Source: CAJQND01 sp051010055 (lineage in GTDB: Bacteria; Pseudomonadota; Alphaproteobacteria; Rhizobiales; CAJQND01). From it: 5,863 bases of DNA. The translations under genes were made by a program, and so were the position numbers. Under the pieces are notes generated by a model that saw only the letters and a list, made by a program, of their open reading frames with translations, was not told the DNA's origin and made no database searches. Positions 1-5,863 of this stretch are shown piece after piece (the stretch's first letter is position 1; each line of letters opens with the position of its first letter). Where the stretch lies: contig JBPCVY010000275.1 in assembly GCA_051010055.1 (NCBI GenBank), forward strand, positions 1 through 5,863. The letters are read 5' to 3'.

Positions 1-115
1 GGCCTGGCCGGTACAGGGCCTTATCCGCCATTTCCGGCATGAGATTGAAGAGCGCATTGACCAATACAGCGCCAATCCGCAACCGGTTGAAGAACCGATG
101 CAGGCGGCGGAATGA
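1..115 (+). CDS. nuoF: NADH-quinone oxidoreductase subunit F, C-terminal end (partial)
   Basis: This is the 3' end of a gene that begins upstream of the window. Read from base 2, the last 37 codons give a peptide starting AWPVQGLIRHFRHEIEERID and ending QAAE, with a TGA stop at 113-115. The AWPxQGLIRHFRxEIE pattern is the conserved C-terminal helix of NuoF (Nqo1, NDUFV1), which follows the N3 [4Fe-4S] cluster binding region. NuoF holds FMN, oxidises NADH and passes electrons into the Fe-S chain through NuoG, in the cytoplasmic arm of complex I. None of the catalytic motifs lie in this fragment, so the call rests on the tail sequence plus its position just before nuoG. The acidic and proline-containing tail after the helix is variable in the family. 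The gap to nuoG is 11 nt, consistent with one operon. Confidence 0.9.
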   Translation, partial: AWPVQGLIRHFRHEIEERIDQYSANPQPVEEPMQAAE

Positions 116-126
116 GGGCTTAAGAC

Positions 127-2199
127 ATGAGCGATTTGCGCAAACTTATGATCGATGGCCAAGAGGTGGAGGTTCCCGCCCACTACACGCTTATTCAAGC
201 GTGTGAGGAAGCTGGCGCCGAGGTGCCGCGCTTTTGCTATCACGAGCGGCTGTCGGTTGCCGGCAACTGCCGCATGTGCCTGGTGGAAGTGAAGGGCGGC
301 CCGCCGAAACCGCAAGCCTCATGCGCCTTGAACGTGACCGACCTGCGCCCGGGACCGGAAGGCCAGCCGCCAGAGGTGTTCACCAAATCGCCGATGGTGA
401 AAAAGGCCCGCGAAGGGGTGATGGAATTCCTGCTCATCAACCATCCGCTCGATTGCCCGATCTGCGATCAGGGCGGAGAATGCGATTTGCAGGATCAGGC
501 CATGGCCTATGGCATCGATTCCAATCGGTTCGCCGAAAACAAGCGCGCGGTTGAAGACAAATACATCGGCCCGCTGGTGAAAACCATCATGACCAGGTGC
601 ATTCATTGCACCCGTTGTGTGCGCTTCTCCACCGAGGTGGGTGGTGTATCTGAGCTCGGCCTGGTTGGGCGCGGTGAAGATGCTGAAATCACCACCTACC
701 TTGAAAAGGCCATGACTTCCGAATTGCAGGGCAATGTTATCGATCTTTGCCCGGTGGGCGCGCTCACCTCGCGCCCCTATGCGTTCCAGGCAAGGCCATG
801 GGAATTGCGCAAGACCGAGAGCATTGATGTTATGGACGCGCTCGGCTCAGCCATTCGTATTGATGCCCGTGGCAGAGAGGTCATGCGCATCATGCCGCGT
901 CTTAATGAAGACGTGAACGAAGAGTGGATTTCCGACAAGACCAGGTTCATCTGGGATGGGTTGCGATCCCAGCGGCTGGATAAGCCCTTTGTGCGCAAGA
1001 ATGGCAAGCTGCAGCCGGCAACATGGGAAGAGGCATTCTCTGAAATTGCCGGAAAACTGGCCGAAACCGCCCCGGAAGAGGTTGGCGCCATTGCAGGCGA
1101 TTTGTGCGCGGTTGAAGAAATGTTCGCGCTGAAAGAGCTGACGGGATCGCTCGGTTCGCCGAACATGGATTGCCGCGAAGAACATTCCACCCTTGATCCG
1201 GCAAACGGCCGGGCAAGCTACATTTTCAATTCAGGCATCAGCGCCATCGATGAAGCCGATCAGATTATGATCATCGGCGCAAATCCGCGAAACGAAGCCG
1301 CGGTTTTGAATGCCCGCATCCGCCAGCGCTGGCGCTCAGGCGAGTTGATAGTCGGTGTCATCGGCGAACAGGCTGACCTCACCTATGATTATGAGTATCT
1401 GGGCGCAGGGCCCGATACCTTCAAGCAGTTTGTTGACCACGGCCCATCCAAGGGCACGCGGCAGATGTTCATCGTCGGCCAGGGCGCGCTGGCCCGTAAA
1501 GACGGCAAGGCAATCCTTGCAAACATTGCGAAAGCGGCAAAATCCCTCGGTGTTGTTCGTGAAGACTGGAATGGCTTCAACGTTCTGCACACCGCTGCTG
1601 CAAGGGTTGGCGGCCGCGATATCGGGTTCGTGCCAGGCGAGGGTGGCAAGGCAACCGCTGAAATGATGGAAGACTGTTCCGTATTGTTCCTGCTTGGCGC
1701 AGATGAGCTTGATTTCACAAAGAGAAAGTCCGGCTTCACCGTCTATATCGGCTCGCACGGGGATAATGGGGCACATCATGCTGACGTTATTCTTCCCGGC
1801 GCCGCCTATACGGAAAAGCGCGGCACCTATGTGAACACAGAAGGCCGGGTGCAGATGACTGAACGGGCCGTTTTCCCGCCGGGAGATGCCCGTGAAGACT
1901 GGGCAATTATCCGCGCTCTTTCAGGTGTTGTGGGTCACACATTGGAATTCGACAATGCCGACCAGCTGCGCGCGAAATTGTATGAACAAGTGCCACACCT
2001 TGCAGCCATCGGCGTTGCCGAAAGCGCTGATGCAGGCGCAATCGACAGGCTTGCCGCTGGCGGCAGGCGCATGAACAAAGGGGCATTCGAAAGCCCAATT
2101 GAAGATTTTTATCTGACCAATCCGATCGCCCGCGCATCGGCGGTCATGGCGGAATGCTCCGCATTGCGGGCAGGCCGTAAACTTGATGCGGCGGAGTAG
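127..2199 (+). CDS. nuoG: NADH-quinone oxidoreductase subunit G (Fe-S subunit, complex I)
   Basis: NuoG is the largest subunit of the peripheral arm of complex I and relays electrons from NuoF to NuoI. The 690 residues are a usual length for alphaproteobacteria. An N-terminal [2Fe-2S] ferredoxin domain carries C37, C48, C51 and C66 (cluster N1b). It is followed by the HxxxCxxCxxxxxC set H106, C110, C113, C119 (cluster N3-type numbering varies; this is the His-ligated [4Fe-4S] cluster, usually called N5) and by C158, C161, C164 with C208 (cluster N4). From about residue 225 to the end lies a molybdopterin-oxidoreductase-like domain, which in this family has no cofactor and is structural. No cysteine occurs between C208 and C327, so the extra N7 cluster of E. 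coli and Thermus NuoG is absent, as in mitochondrial NDUFS1. The ATG at 127 has a GAGGG sequence 8 nt upstream, overlapping the nuoF stop region. The gene is intact, with no frameshift. Confidence 0.98.
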   Translation: MSDLRKLMIDGQEVEVPAHYTLIQACEEAGAEVPRFCYHERLSVAGNCRMCLVEVKGGPPKPQASCALNVTDLRPGPEGQPPEVFTKSPMVKKAREGVMEFLLINHPLDCPICDQGGECDLQDQAMAYGIDSNRFAENKRAVEDKYIGPLVKTIMTRCIHCTRCVRFSTEVGGVSELGLVGRGEDAEITTYLEKAMTSELQGNVIDLCPVGALTSRPYAFQARPWELRKTESIDVMDALGSAIRIDARGREVMRIMPRLNEDVNEEWISDKTRFIWDGLRSQRLDKPFVRKNGKLQPATWEEAFSEIAGKLAETAPEEVGAIAGDLCAVEEMFALKELTGSLGSPNMDCREEHSTLDPANGRASYIFNSGISAIDEADQIMIIGANPRNEAAVLNARIRQRWRSGELIVGVIGEQADLTYDYEYLGAGPDTFKQFVDHGPSKGTRQMFIVGQGALARKDGKAILANIAKAAKSLGVVREDWNGFNVLHTAAARVGGRDIGFVPGEGGKATAEMMEDCSVLFLLGADELDFTKRKSGFTVYIGSHGDNGAHHADVILPGAAYTEKRGTYVNTEGRVQMTERAVFPPGDAREDWAIIRALSGVVGHTLEFDNADQLRAKLYEQVPHLAAIGVAESADAGAIDRLAAGGRRMNKGAFESPIEDFYLTNPIARASAVMAECSALRAGRKLDAAE

Positions 2200-2204
2200 G
2201 GGAG
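2198..2204 (+). promoter_or_regulatory. Ribosome binding site of nuoH, decides between two starts
   Basis: AGGGGAG overlaps the TAG stop of nuoG. It lies 7 nt before the ATG at 2212 and only 4 nt before the in-frame GTG at 2209. The spacing favours ATG 2212 as the true start of nuoH. The overlap with the stop codon suggests translational coupling to nuoG. Confidence 0.6.
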
Positions 2205-2211
2205 CGCAGTG

Positions 2212-3249
2212 ATGCTTGATATGGCCATCACAGTCGGAATTATCGTGGCACAGAGCCTGGCGCTTCTGATCGTGCTTTTGCTGTTTGTTGCGTACATTAT
2301 TTATGCGGACCGGAAAATCTGGGCGGCTGTTCAAATGCGCCGCGGGCCGAACGTTGTCGGGCCCTGGGGGCTTTTGCAGTCATTCGCCGACATGCTGAAA
2401 TTCGTGTTCAAGGAAGTTGTTATTCCTTCGGGCGCGAACAAAGGCGTATTTCTTCTGGCGCCTATCGTTACATGTACGCTCGGGCTTGCCGGATGGGCGG
2501 TTGTGCCGGTTGCTGAAAACTGGGTGGTAGCCGACATAAACGTCGGAATTCTTTACCTTTTTGCCATTTCCTCGTTGGGTGTCTACGGCGTCATCATGGG
2601 GGGATGGGCATCCAACTCCAAATATCCTTTCCTTGGCGCGCTGCGCTCTGCAGCACAAATGGTTTCCTACGAGGTCTCCATCGGTTTTGTCATCATCACC
2701 GTTTTGCTGTGCGCAGGAACGCTTAATCTTTCAGGTATTGTGCAGGCACAGGGAACAGGTCTTGCAAGCGCTCTTGGGGTGCCGTGGCTGTCGTTCCTCA
2801 ACTGGTACTTCCTGCCGCTGTTGCCAATGTTCGTCGTGTTCTTTGTTTCGGCATTGGCTGAAACAAACAGGCCGCCGTTTGACTTGCCGGAAGCAGAATC
2901 AGAGTTGGTCGCAGGCTTCATGGTTGAGTATTCCTCAACCCCCTACATGCTGTTCATGCTGGGCGAATATGCATCCATCACGCTGATGTGCGCCATGACC
3001 ACCATTTTGTTCCTTGGTGGATGGCTGCCGCCGTTTGATTTTGCGCCGTTTACATGGGTGCCGGGTGTCATCTGGTTCATCGCCAAGGTGTGCCTGGTTT
3101 TCTTCATGTTCGCGATGGTGAAGGCCTTTGTGCCGCGCTACCGCTATGACCAGCTCATGCGTTTGGGCTGGAAAGTTTTTTTGCCATTGTCACTTTTTTA
3201 TGTGGCTTTGGTTGCCGGTGTTCTGACCGCATTTGGCTGGGCGCCATAA
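2212..3249 (+). CDS. nuoH: NADH-quinone oxidoreductase subunit H (membrane, quinone-site subunit)
   Basis: NuoH (Nqo8, ND1) is the membrane subunit that docks the peripheral arm, forms much of the quinone access channel and links quinone reduction to proton pumping. The product is 345 residues from ATG 2212 (346 if the adjacent GTG at 2209 is used), as expected for alphaproteobacteria. It is strongly hydrophobic, with about eight membrane segments. Signature stretches are ADRKIWAAVQMRRGPNVVGP (about residues 32-51), the SYEVSIG helix with E154, and the loop ETNRPPFDLPEAESELVAG with E217, E227, E229 and E231. These acidic residues belong to the conserved charged set near the quinone cavity. 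A third motif, VPRYRYDQLM, precedes the last helix. The gene lies 12 nt after nuoG and 9 nt before a small membrane ORF. It is intact. Third-position GC over 2401-2700 is about 59% by hand count, the lowest of the stretches I counted. Confidence 0.98.
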   Translation: MLDMAITVGIIVAQSLALLIVLLLFVAYIIYADRKIWAAVQMRRGPNVVGPWGLLQSFADMLKFVFKEVVIPSGANKGVFLLAPIVTCTLGLAGWAVVPVAENWVVADINVGILYLFAISSLGVYGVIMGGWASNSKYPFLGALRSAAQMVSYEVSIGFVIITVLLCAGTLNLSGIVQAQGTGLASALGVPWLSFLNWYFLPLLPMFVVFFVSALAETNRPPFDLPEAESELVAGFMVEYSSTPYMLFMLGEYASITLMCAMTTILFLGGWLPPFDFAPFTWVPGVIWFIAKVCLVFFMFAMVKAFVPRYRYDQLMRLGWKVFLPLSLFYVALVAGVLTAFGWAP

Positions 3250-3258
3250 GAGAAGGTA

Positions 3259-3525
3259 ATGGGTAACGTGTTTGAACTGAACCAATATAGCCTTTTGGGC
3301 GCGGTGGCCGGTTTGCTGATCGGCATCATCGACGTTGCGGTGGCTTCCAGGTTCATTTATCCGGCTGTGCGCATGCGCTACGAAACAGCAAAGGCGCACG
3401 GACGCAAAGGGCTTTCCCCAAGCGCCATGATGTCGTTTCTGCAAATCACCGGATACATCGTGTTCCCGATCATCGGTATCGTGATTGCGAACTTGATGTT
3501 CAACACACAAGCGCAGACGGGTTAA
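3259..3525 (+). CDS. Small two-helix membrane protein of unknown function, inserted between nuoH and nuoI
   Basis: I do not recognise this 88-residue protein, and it is not one of the 14 core complex I subunits. It has two hydrophobic segments, about residues 11-34 and 62-81. They are joined by a basic loop (R38, R40, K45, H47, R49, K50) that the positive-inside rule would place in the cytoplasm, leaving both termini outside. The first helix contains an acidic residue, D25, within LLIGIIDVAVAS. The start has AGAAGG at 3251-3256, only 2 nt from the ATG. An in-frame GTG at 3268 is better spaced (11 nt) and would give 85 residues. The gene sits 9 nt after nuoH and 18 nt before nuoI. By hand count its third-position GC is about 69%, in the range of the neighbouring nuo genes, which argues for a real, resident gene. 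It may be an accessory or assembly protein for the membrane arm, but that is inferred from position only. Unidentified reading frames between nuo genes are known in Paracoccus and Rhodobacter. Confidence 0.75.
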   Translation: MGNVFELNQYSLLGAVAGLLIGIIDVAVASRFIYPAVRMRYETAKAHGRKGLSPSAMMSFLQITGYIVFPIIGIVIANLMFNTQAQTG

Positions 3526-3533
3526 GGAAGGGA
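3525..3533 (+). promoter_or_regulatory. Ribosome binding site of nuoI
   Basis: AGGAAGGGA begins on the last base of the preceding stop codon and ends 10 nt before the nuoI ATG at 3544. It is a long purine run complementary to the 16S tail, and supports ATG 3544 as the start. It also suggests coupling to the small ORF upstream. Confidence 0.55.
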
Positions 3534-3543
3534 CGTAAGCAAA

Positions 3544-4029
3544 ATGCTTCAGCAAGCTGCAAAAGGCCTACTACTTTCAGAGTTCGTATCTGCGTTCTTT
3601 CTGTCGATGCGCTATTTCTTCGCGCCCAAGGCAACGGTGAACTATCCGTTTGAAAAGGGGCCGCTGAGCCCGCGTTTCCGCGGTGAGCATGCGCTGCGCC
3701 GCTATCCGAACGGTGAAGAGCGCTGCATTGCCTGCAAACTGTGCGAGGCCATTTGCCCGGCACAAGCTATCACTATTGAAGCGGGCCCGCGGCGCAATGA
3801 CGGCACCAGGCGCACGACCCGCTATGACATCGACATGACCAAATGCATTTACTGCGGCTTTTGCCAGGAGGCATGCCCGGTGGATGCAATCGTTGAAGGC
3901 CCGAATTTCGAGTTTGCAACGGAAACCCGCGAAGAGCTGTTCTTCAACAAGGAAAAATTGCTGGAGAACGGCGACCGCTGGGAGCGTGAAATCGCGCGCA
4001 ATATTGATATGGATGCGCCTTACCGCTAA
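3544..4029 (+). CDS. nuoI: NADH-quinone oxidoreductase subunit I (2x[4Fe-4S] ferredoxin-like)
   Basis: NuoI (Nqo9, NDUFS8) carries the two [4Fe-4S] clusters N6a and N6b that pass electrons from NuoG towards the terminal cluster in NuoB. The 161-residue product has an amphipathic N-terminal helix (about residues 8-26) that lies on the membrane. The conserved stretch YPFEKGPLSPRFRGEHALRR follows at about 34-53. Two ferredoxin motifs come next: CIACKLCEAICP (C61, C64, C67, C71) and CIYCGFCQEACP (C101, C104, C107, C111). All eight cluster ligands are present. The C-terminal region, with ELFFNKEKLLENGDRWE, is typical of the alphaproteobacterial and mitochondrial form, and the length matches that form (about 160-165 residues). 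The ATG at 3544 follows a strong Shine-Dalgarno run. The gene is intact and is followed by the longest spacer in the window. Confidence 0.98.
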   Translation: MLQQAAKGLLLSEFVSAFFLSMRYFFAPKATVNYPFEKGPLSPRFRGEHALRRYPNGEERCIACKLCEAICPAQAITIEAGPRRNDGTRRTTRYDIDMTKCIYCGFCQEACPVDAIVEGPNFEFATETREELFFNKEKLLENGDRWEREIARNIDMDAPYR

Positions 4030-4052
4030 AGGCACATTGAAACTGAAGAGGG

Positions 4053-4072
4053 AAGGCGCCTTTTAAGGGCGC
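4053..4072. repeat. Short inverted repeat in the nuoI-nuoJ spacer
   Basis: The 70-nt spacer 4030-4099 contains the perfect 10-bp palindrome AAGGCGCCTT (4053-4062), overlapped by a second possible hairpin, GCGCC (4056-4060) with GGCGC (4068-4072) and a 7-nt loop. There is no T-run after the stem, so it does not look like an intrinsic terminator. It could be an mRNA processing or stability element, or chance. Apart from this and the ribosome-binding region of nuoJ (about 4081-4096), I see nothing in the spacer. Confidence 0.3.
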
Positions 4073-4099
4073 AAACGAGCAAAGGACGGGGCAGGGCCC

Positions 4100-4714
4100 A
4101 TGGCAGTTGCCAGTATGTTTTTCTATCTGTTCTCCGCCATATTATTGGCGGCGGGTTTTATGGTGATTGCCTCGCGCAATCCCGTGCACTCTGTGCTGTT
4201 CCTCATTCTTGCCTTCTTCAATTCAGCCGGCTTGTTCGTGCTTATGGGCGCTGAATTTCTGGCGATGATTTTGGTGGTTGTCTATGTGGGCGCGGTAGCG
4301 GTTCTGTTCCTGTTTGTCGTCATGATGCTCGACATCGATTTTGCCGAGCTTCGCCAGGGAATACTGCAATATCTGCCGGTTGGCGCCATTGTCGGAATAA
4401 TCCTGCTTATTCAGCTGGTTATGGTTGTCGGCTCCTGGGTCGTTGATCCGGCCATGCTTGCAACCCTGCCGGAAAAAACACCTGCAATTGGCGATGTTTC
4501 AAACACCGAAGCGATCGGGCGGCTGCTGTACACCAAATACATCTACCTGTTCCAGGCAGCGGGCATGGTTCTGCTGGTTGCGATGGTGGGCGCCATTGTC
4601 CTCACCTTGCACCACAAGGAAGGTGTTAAGCGGCAAAACATTATGGCCCAGAACGCACGCACCCCGGAAGACGCTGTAGAAGTGCGTAAAGTCAAATCGG
4701 GCCAGGGGATCTGA
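4100..4714 (+). CDS. nuoJ: NADH-quinone oxidoreductase subunit J (membrane)
   Basis: NuoJ (Nqo10, ND6) is a core membrane subunit between NuoH and the antiporter-like subunits. Its third helix helps couple quinone chemistry to proton transfer. The 204-residue product has five hydrophobic segments, roughly residues 5-24, 30-50, 53-77, 92-114 and 150-171. The hallmark is the motif VVYVGAVAVLFLFVVMML (about 60-77), which holds the Y62-V-G site where a pi-bulge forms in the conserved third helix. The preceding GAEFLAMI contributes E52. The N-terminal SRNPVHSVLFLI pattern is also characteristic. The C-terminal tail after the last helix is polar and variable. ATG 4100 is taken as the start. A purine-rich run (AAAGGACGGGG) lies just upstream, and an ATG five codons in is an alternative. 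The stop is 3 nt before the nuoK start, so the two are probably translationally coupled. Confidence 0.97.
   Translation: MAVASMFFYLFSAILLAAGFMVIASRNPVHSVLFLILAFFNSAGLFVLMGAEFLAMILVVVYVGAVAVLFLFVVMMLDIDFAELRQGILQYLPVGAIVGIILLIQLVMVVGSWVVDPAMLATLPEKTPAIGDVSNTEAIGRLLYTKYIYLFQAAGMVLLVAMVGAIVLTLHHKEGVKRQNIMAQNARTPEDAVEVRKVKSGQGI
4704..4709 (+). promoter_or_regulatory. Ribosome binding site of nuoK inside the nuoJ end
   Basis: AGGGGA lies within the last codons of nuoJ, 8 nt before the nuoK ATG at 4718. It confirms that start and means nuoK is initiated by ribosomes finishing, or just downstream of, nuoJ. Confidence 0.55.
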
Positions 4715-4717
4715 GTT

Positions 4718-5026
4718 ATGGAAGTGGGCCTTACACACTATCTCACTGTTGCCGCGATTTTGTTCGCCATCGGCATTTTCGGCATTTTCCTGAACCGGAA
4801 AAACGTCATCATCATCTTGATGTCCATCGAGTTGATGCTCCTGGCGGTGAATATCAACCTGGTGGCGTTTTCCACTCACCTGCAGGATTTGATGGGGCAA
4901 ATTTTCGCGATGCTGGTGCTGACTGTAGCAGCAGGCGAGGCGGCAATCGGCCTTGCGATCCTGGTGACTTACTTCCGCAACCGCGGCTCCATTGCGGTTG
5001 ACGACATAAATCTAATGAAGGGCTGA
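4718..5026 (+). CDS. nuoK: NADH-quinone oxidoreductase subunit K (membrane)
   Basis: NuoK (Nqo11, ND4L) is the small three-helix membrane subunit that forms part of the central hydrophilic axis for proton transfer. The 102-residue length is typical. Three hydrophobic helices lie at about residues 5-25, 29-52 and 60-86. The two membrane-embedded glutamates important in this family are present: E38 in LMSIELMLLAVNIN (E36 in E. coli) and E74 in AAGEAAIGLAI (E72 in E. coli). The polar motif FLNRKNVI between the first two helices is also standard. The start is ATG 4718, set by a Shine-Dalgarno sequence inside nuoJ. A 13-nt gap separates it from nuoL. The gene is intact and unremarkable. Third-position GC is about 73% by hand count. 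Confidence 0.98.
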   Translation: MEVGLTHYLTVAAILFAIGIFGIFLNRKNVIIILMSIELMLLAVNINLVAFSTHLQDLMGQIFAMLVLTVAAGEAAIGLAILVTYFRNRGSIAVDDINLMKG

Positions 5027-5030
5027 GGAG
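5025..5030 (+). promoter_or_regulatory. Ribosome binding site of nuoL
   Basis: GAGGAG overlaps the TGA stop of nuoK and lies 9 nt before the ATG at 5040. It fixes that ATG as the nuoL start and indicates coupling with nuoK. Confidence 0.6.
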
Positions 5031-5039
5031 ACGCGTTTC

Positions 5040-5863
5040 ATGTATCACGCGATAGTATTTCTTCCCCTTCTGGGGGCCATCATTGCAGGGTTTGGCGGGC
5101 GTGCGCTTGGCGCGAAAGCCTCAAGCTACCTGACGTCCGGGTTCCTCGTTATCAGCGCGATTTTGTCCTGGTATGCTTTCTATGATGTAGCGATCGGCGG
5201 CAACACTTACAAAATCGAAGTGATGCGCTGGGTGACGTCGGGCGCTCTGGAGGCCAACTGGGCCTTCCGCATCGACACGCTGACGGCTGTCATGCTTGTC
5301 GTGGTCAACACGGTGTCCTCGCTGGTGCACATCTATTCCATTGGCTATATGAGCCACGATCCGCATCAGTCGCGCTTCTTTTCCTATCTGTCTTTGTTCA
5401 CCTTCGCCATGCTGATGCTGGTGACGTCGGACAACTTCCTGCAGCTGTTCTTCGGCTGGGAAGGGGTGGGCCTTGCCTCCTACCTGCTCATCGGTTTCTG
5501 GTACAAGCGCCCGTCCGCCTGTGCGGCCGCGATCAAGGCCTTCATCGTCAACCGGGTGGGCGATTTCGGTTTTGCGCTGGGCATTTTCGCGATCTTCTTC
5601 GTGTTCGGCACGATCGACTTTTCCACCGTGTTCGCCGAAGCGCCGGGTCAGGTGGGCAAGACATTCGAGTTCCTCGGCTACGAGGTCGACGTCCTGACCA
5701 CCATCTGCCTGCTCCTGTTCCTGGGCGCCATGGGCAAATCGGCGCAATTTATGCTTCATACGTGGCTGCCCGACGCCATGGAGGGTCCGACCCCTGTGTC
5801 GGCGCTTATCCATGCGGCCACGATGGTGACGGCCGGCGTATTCCTGGTGTGCCGGTGTTCGTA
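5040..5863 (+). CDS. nuoL: NADH-quinone oxidoreductase subunit L, N-terminal part (runs off the window)
   Basis: NuoL (Nqo12, ND5) is the distal antiporter-like proton pump of the membrane arm. The frame from ATG 5040 stays open to the window end, giving 274 codons plus two bases, under half of the usual 600-odd residues. It starts MYHAIVFLPLLGAIIAGFGG, a normal NuoL first helix. The proton_antipo_N-like region (about 65-125) is followed by the core antiporter domain. Conserved residues are visible: E141 in FFGWEGVGLASYLLIGF, D175 in NRVGDFGF, K233 in GAMGKSAQ, W242 in HTWLPDAMEGPTPVSALIHA, and H258. These correspond to E. coli E144, D178, K229, W238 and H254. Two oddities: third-position GC rises from about 62% (codons 1-60) to about 84% (codons 61-274), and the last codons read VCRCS instead of the usual family continuation. 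The second half, including the lateral helix, is outside the window. Confidence 0.96.
   Translation, partial: MYHAIVFLPLLGAIIAGFGGRALGAKASSYLTSGFLVISAILSWYAFYDVAIGGNTYKIEVMRWVTSGALEANWAFRIDTLTAVMLVVVNTVSSLVHIYSIGYMSHDPHQSRFFSYLSLFTFAMLMLVTSDNFLQLFFGWEGVGLASYLLIGFWYKRPSACAAAIKAFIVNRVGDFGFALGIFAIFFVFGTIDFSTVFAEAPGQVGKTFEFLGYEVDVLTTICLLLFLGAMGKSAQFMLHTWLPDAMEGPTPVSALIHAATMVTAGVFLVCRCS

Noticed and set aside
1336..1779. 147-codon open frame on the - strand, opposite nuoG
   Set aside because: Lies wholly inside the intact, well-conserved nuoG with no start signal or family motif. Shadow frame.
3577..4035. 152-codon open frame on the - strand, covering nuoI
   Set aside because: The sense strand encodes NuoI with all eight cluster cysteines. 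The antisense product has no recognisable features.
3884..4066. 60-codon + strand frame running from nuoI into the nuoI-nuoJ spacer
   Set aside because: Most of it overlaps nuoI out of frame. It has no good ribosome binding site and no motif, and the part beyond nuoI is only about a dozen codons.
4770..4791. Tandem-looking repeat GGCATTTTC in nuoK
   Set aside because: Two copies encode the hydrophobic I-G-I-F-G-I-F run of the first NuoK helix. This is simple coding redundancy, not a repeat element.
5132..5430. Recurring GACGTC-type hexamers in nuoL
   Set aside because: The copies are irregularly spaced and in coding sequence (codons for Thr-Ser). No array or operator structure is supported.
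5121..5813. 230-codon open frame on the - strand, opposite nuoL
   Set aside because: The translation is rich in H, R, Q, E and D with no recognisable fold. It mirrors the high GC3 of nuoL, whose sense frame has clear family motifs. It is a shadow frame.

Overview
The window is an internal slice of a type I NADH:quinone oxidoreductase (respiratory complex I, nuo) operon. All genes are on the + strand and packed head to tail. Gene order is nuoF (3' end only), nuoG, nuoH, a small unrecognised membrane-protein gene, nuoI, nuoJ, nuoK, nuoL (5' part only). The F-G-H-I-J-K-L order is that of the classical 14-gene bacterial nuo operon.

The protein sequences point to an alphaproteobacterium, probably in or near Hyphomicrobiales (Rhizobiales). 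NuoG is 690 residues and lacks the extra N7 cluster cysteines of E. coli and Thermus. NuoH and NuoI have the short, mitochondria-like forms, with motifs typical of rhizobial complex I. Base composition is moderately GC-rich. No 16S or other marker is present, so genus cannot be given.

Layout: 1-115 encodes the C-terminus of NuoF (NADH/FMN subunit). 127-2199 is NuoG, which carries three Fe-S clusters and a degenerate molybdopterin-oxidoreductase domain. 2212-3249 is NuoH, the membrane subunit that joins the two arms and forms the quinone channel. 3259-3525 is an 88-residue, two-helix membrane protein that is not one of the 14 core subunits. 3544-4029 is NuoI (clusters N6a/N6b). 4100-4714 and 4718-5026 are NuoJ and NuoK, and 5040-5863 is the first 274 codons of the antiporter-like proton pump NuoL. 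Electrons pass from NADH via NuoF, NuoG and NuoI towards quinone at the NuoH interface. NuoH, J, K and L translocate protons. Spacers are 3-18 nt except nuoI-nuoJ (70 nt). No promoter or terminator is visible, so one long transcript entering from upstream and leaving downstream is expected.

Most of the window is conserved housekeeping DNA. Three points deserve a second look: the small membrane ORF between nuoH and nuoI; a sharp rise in third-position GC inside nuoL (about 62% in codons 1-60, about 84% after); and the last dozen bases of the window, whose translation departs from what NuoL should read. I found no mobile element, CRISPR array, RNA gene or new defence-type system.
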